DNA from: Neospora caninum Liverpool
Taxonomy: Eukaryota > Apicomplexa > Conoidasida > Eucoccidiorida > Sarcocystidae
Length of the DNA: 64,000 nt
Assembly: GCF_000208865.1 (NCBI RefSeq)
Contig: NC_018391.1
Span: 2,671,754-2,735,753 of the forward strand
Direction of reading: 5' to 3'
Position 1 is the stretch's first letter; every line of letters starts with the position of its first letter. A model generated the notes under the pieces. That model worked only from the letters and a program-made list of their open reading frames with translations. It did no database searches and was not told the DNA's origin. The position numbers were made by a program, and so were the translations under genes. Below, in pieces: positions 60,823 to 64,000 of this stretch.

Positions 60823-63800
60823 GGTCAGAGAAGCCACCTTTCACTGGGAACACACTGGGCGCATGCACTCGATTTGCGATGGCAAACTCTGTTTCCTTTG
60901 CAAAAGAAAACACAGCTCCACGAACAAGTGAATTGGACGGGACTGGCAAGAAAAGAGAACCACGCACGAGGGGAAAAGCTGGTCACCCGCGTACACGAAA
61001 GTTGTCGGCAGTGCCAAAGAAGCATGCGACATCGAAACCGTCACTCCACCGGTCCTGGCAGCGGAAGATGCTAACGGCTGTTGTGGCGGCAACGCATCTG
61101 ACGGGCAACAGCAGTGGCAAAAGACTCTCGCTGGAGCAGACTTTTCGCCGAGTTGTCAACTTTCGGTAGGTGGGACCACGACGTCGCAGCACACAGTGAC
61201 CCGTGCACCCGGCGAAATTGGAATTAATCTGTCCATACACAAAACTTCGATGGTCCGCTGAGTGTCCCTTCAGTAGTGTGTTTTTCTCATTTGGATAGAG
61301 CATGCAACTTTTCCACACAGAAAACGCGTGCGGCAACGTTCGCGCTGGTGGAGCGCTCAAGAACAGCTGGCCCCGATCCGGTGAACGCGTCTTTGTTGGC
61401 TGCCGATGGAGAGCCGAGCGAATCGCTTCCCCGCGCGGGGTATTTGGTGACCTGTCTCTCCTGACGCTGTCCATCTGATGGGACGACGGTTCATTTCAGG
61501 AGCAGAGACATTTGTCCCGCTGGTTGGCGCAGTTTGTTGTCAGAAGCAGAGAGTTGAGAATCGATGTGTGCGCTGGTACTGGGTGCTAGCCCCGTGCCAC
61601 TGCTGGGATTTGCTCGAGGTGACGGCATGTGGCTTTCCCTTGCTGGAAGGAAAAACGCGATCTCTTTCGCCTTCCGCACGCACGGGAGAAGGCAGAGAGG
61701 GGAAGAGAAAGACGAGACCTCGAGACAGAAGAGGCGAGGCCGCGCTGGATGTGCGTCCTGCGATATCTATGCGCAGAAATCGGCAGGGCGGGTGGCCTGC
61801 TCTTACGTGGCTGTCGCAGGTGCGCGTGAGTGCCTAGTCCCAAGGGGGAATCGCAGCTTGTTCGCAGTGCGCAAGAACCCCGCGCCGCGCGCGCTCTGCA
61901 ACAACCAAAGGCCGGCAGCAGAGATCTGGGTGTTTTGAATTTGCACGCGTCTGGGGAGTGTTTTTTCAAAGTTCATCGCGAGGACAAACCTTTCTGAGGC
62001 GCCCACAAGGAGCGGATTGGGAAACAGTGCACGGGTAAAGACGACGCGCCCGTGCCAGCGGTGAATCCTGCAAGGTGCCAGGCTGCTCGAGAACCGTGTG
62101 TGAGTTTTCGAGGTCCCTTACAGGAACGGAAGTCATTACGTGTACACTCCAGAACAAAGCTGAGTTCGCTGTTGCGCTGTTTATCGGCCCGGCATTATTC
62201 TAGAAGGAAGGGCATAAAGTTTTTTCCGCCGCGTTCCCGTCTCTCCTCTCGTGCGGGCGGCCAACAGCCGCGCCTCGCAGCGAACACGCGAAACCGCTGT
62301 GTGGCCGCCGCGTGTATGCGGTAAATTTACATGCTCAGTATTTTCTTCAGGCGGCAATTTTAAGATCTGGAATTGTCGCTCACGTTCGCCGACGCGTCCT
62401 TCAAGGGAAGTTTTCCTCTTTCTCGCAGGAGGGGCCGCCGGCGCAGTGTCAACTGCAGACCAGGATTCGCGGCAGACCTTTCTGTGTCGTTGCCAAGCTA
62501 TCTCCCGATCCCCTTTTTCTGGCCTACACAGCAGCCACTCTGAAAGAGAGGGAGACCCAGATTTCTACCTGTGTACAGACGCACACTGTACAGTCACCAG
62601 TGGCGGGGCTGTCGTCGCAGATCGATTATGCGAGCTCCCTGAGAGTCTCTCTCGCCTCCTAGCGCCGATTTCTGTAGAGAAACGGACGGGTGGTCCTCAG
62701 ACTTGACGCAAAAAGAGTCGGTCAAGAGAAGGGTGGTCCTCAGACTTAAAAAGAATTCGTCCAAGATGGACTGCTGCGGACTGTGCGCTGATGAGGATCG
62801 GGAGGTGTGGATGGCTGACCGCATTTCTCCCAAAATCGGCCTCTCGGGTAATTACTTCAGAACTTCCGGCGGGTTGTTAACGGGTTTCATACCCCTGTAC
62901 CCTGTGCTCTCTTGCAGCCAGGTGGGAATTCAGGCTTAGCGCTTCTCACATCGCCACGCATAGACACACTCGAAAATGTACCAGGGGGAAAATGAAAATT
63001 GTTTCTGATGTGTGCAGCAGTCTTCAATCGTGGCAAAAATCGGCGTATGTGTGGGATAACTCTCCAATTGCTACTTGGTGGCAGTCTCAGATATACTTCG
63101 TATATACAGGGGTCTTTGCGCGGAGAGTCAGAGATTCGGCTGTTCAGTGCAAGGCAGCCTCATCTGCGTTGCATGCCTGGGATAGAACCAGTTTGGCTGA
63201 AAGGTTGTTATGGGAACGTTCAGCAGGCAACAAGTTGAGGGGTTCTGAGGCCCTCTTGAGATTGGTTGTGTTACACCTGTTCAGTATTGCCCAAATGCCT
63301 ATGATCAGCAACAATACAGGAACGCCCTAGTACCGGCAGCTTGCATTCTTCTGTTGGGGCAAGTCTTCTGTGGGATTTCCCCCCCCCCCCCAAAGTGAGG
63401 TGATTTGGGGGATGCTGGAGCTTTCGGCGATCGATCGGGCTTGCGATACAGAGTAGTGAGTGGGAGATGCAGGGGCAAGAAGACTCTGTGGAGTTTTGTT
63501 GCTGATCAAAAAAGTAACTTCTCAGCTCTTCCGCATGTCCAGCGCTGTCGCTCGGTGCAGAGGGTATTGGCCGATCTTGTATCAGTAGGGGGGGTCGCCA
63601 GATTGACAATCGCACGGGAGTGGATTATTTTGCGTCGATGGCTGGATGAGGGAGAATTGGAGTGGACGTGAGTAAGGTTTCCTGACTGTTGGAGTAGATC
63701 CGGGCGGCAATGCACTTGTGCGTAAAATGCTGTGGGACTGAGACTTGTCACGTCCCTTTGCGCGCATTCTGGAAGAAGGTGCTTCCGTGCTAAGGTGTAT

Positions 63801-64000
63801 GTTCTGTTGCTATGTCCAAGCAGATACGTACTAGTGTGAGGCACGGGGATTCTGTGGGAAGAACGACTAGCCTTGGTATGCGCTGCCTTTGTCCCGTGTG
63901 ACACACAGGGACTTCAAGAACGCGGTTGCCGCATTTCGTGGTGATTTCTCACGCTTTGACTGGACTGAGACCAACTAGCCGGCCGAGCAATTCCGGAGTT
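60823..64000. other. Right-hand 3.2 kb, no supported gene
   Basis: The strand pattern of the window predicts a plus-strand gene here. The best candidate is an ATG frame at 60879-61165 (MANSVSFAKENT, basic, followed by GTAGGTGG), but it starts only 56 bp from the WD-like start codon and I could not chain it to later exons. Frames near 61478-61837 and 62340-62706 are open but show no family motif. A run of 13 C lies at 63379-63391. Confidence 0.4.
63379..63391. repeat. Homopolymer C13
   Basis: Thirteen consecutive C residues on the plus strand. Length is prone to sequencing error. Confidence 0.9.

Noticed and set aside
62395..62460. String resembling the start of a mitochondrial carrier (FLAGGAAGAVS)
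   Set aside because: The following PxD and RxK signature of carriers is missing in all frames, so the match is likely Ala/Gly-rich chance.

Overview
The window reads as nuclear DNA of a coccidian apicomplexan (Toxoplasma/Neospora/Hammondia group). The grounds are GC-rich coding sequence with very long exons, proteins swollen by Ser-, Ala- and Glu-rich low complexity, GT-AG introns with pyrimidine tracts, (TA)n microsatellites, abundant GCATGC motifs, and no bacterial-style operons or ribosome binding sites. I cannot settle the species from sequence alone.

I support seven protein-coding genes on strictly alternating strands. (1) About 0.5-20.6 kb, minus: a giant ATR-type PI3K-like checkpoint kinase. 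Thirteen exons of the HEAT-solenoid part are visible, and the FAT and kinase regions lie beyond the left edge. (2) 22.1-26.0 kb, plus: six-exon TIM50 of the mitochondrial TIM23 import complex. (3) 28.2-29.9 kb, minus: a membrane-anchored DnaJ protein whose J domain is split by an acidic/Ser-rich insert. (4) 31.2-44.7 kb, plus: a protein of about 4,300 residues that I read as a plant/fungal-type trifunctional tRNA ligase (ligase, kinase, cyclic phosphodiesterase). (5) 45.9-47.0 kb, minus: an unrecognised protein of about 340-350 residues. (6) 50.1-52.6 kb, plus: a five-exon Rab23-like GTPase. (7) 53.7-60.8 kb, minus: a single-exon protein of about 2,380 residues with WD/beta-propeller-like ends.

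Adjacent genes are alternately head-to-head and tail-to-tail. Starts therefore share spacers at 20.6-22.1, 29.9-31.2 and about 47.0-50.1 kb, while 3' ends converge at 26.0-28.2, 44.7-45.9 and 52.6-53.7 kb. Six perfect (TA)n tracts all fall inside ATR introns. The 44.7-53.7 kb stretch looks less GC-rich and gene-sparse. The last 3.2 kb (60.8-64.0 kb) holds no gene I can support.

The genes do not form one pathway. The most notable content is the tRNA ligase gene, the giant ATR gene with a possible zinc-binding cysteine pair, and the split J domain. Exon limits were derived by eye from splice consensus, reading phase and protein similarity recalled from family knowledge. No alignment or database search was run.
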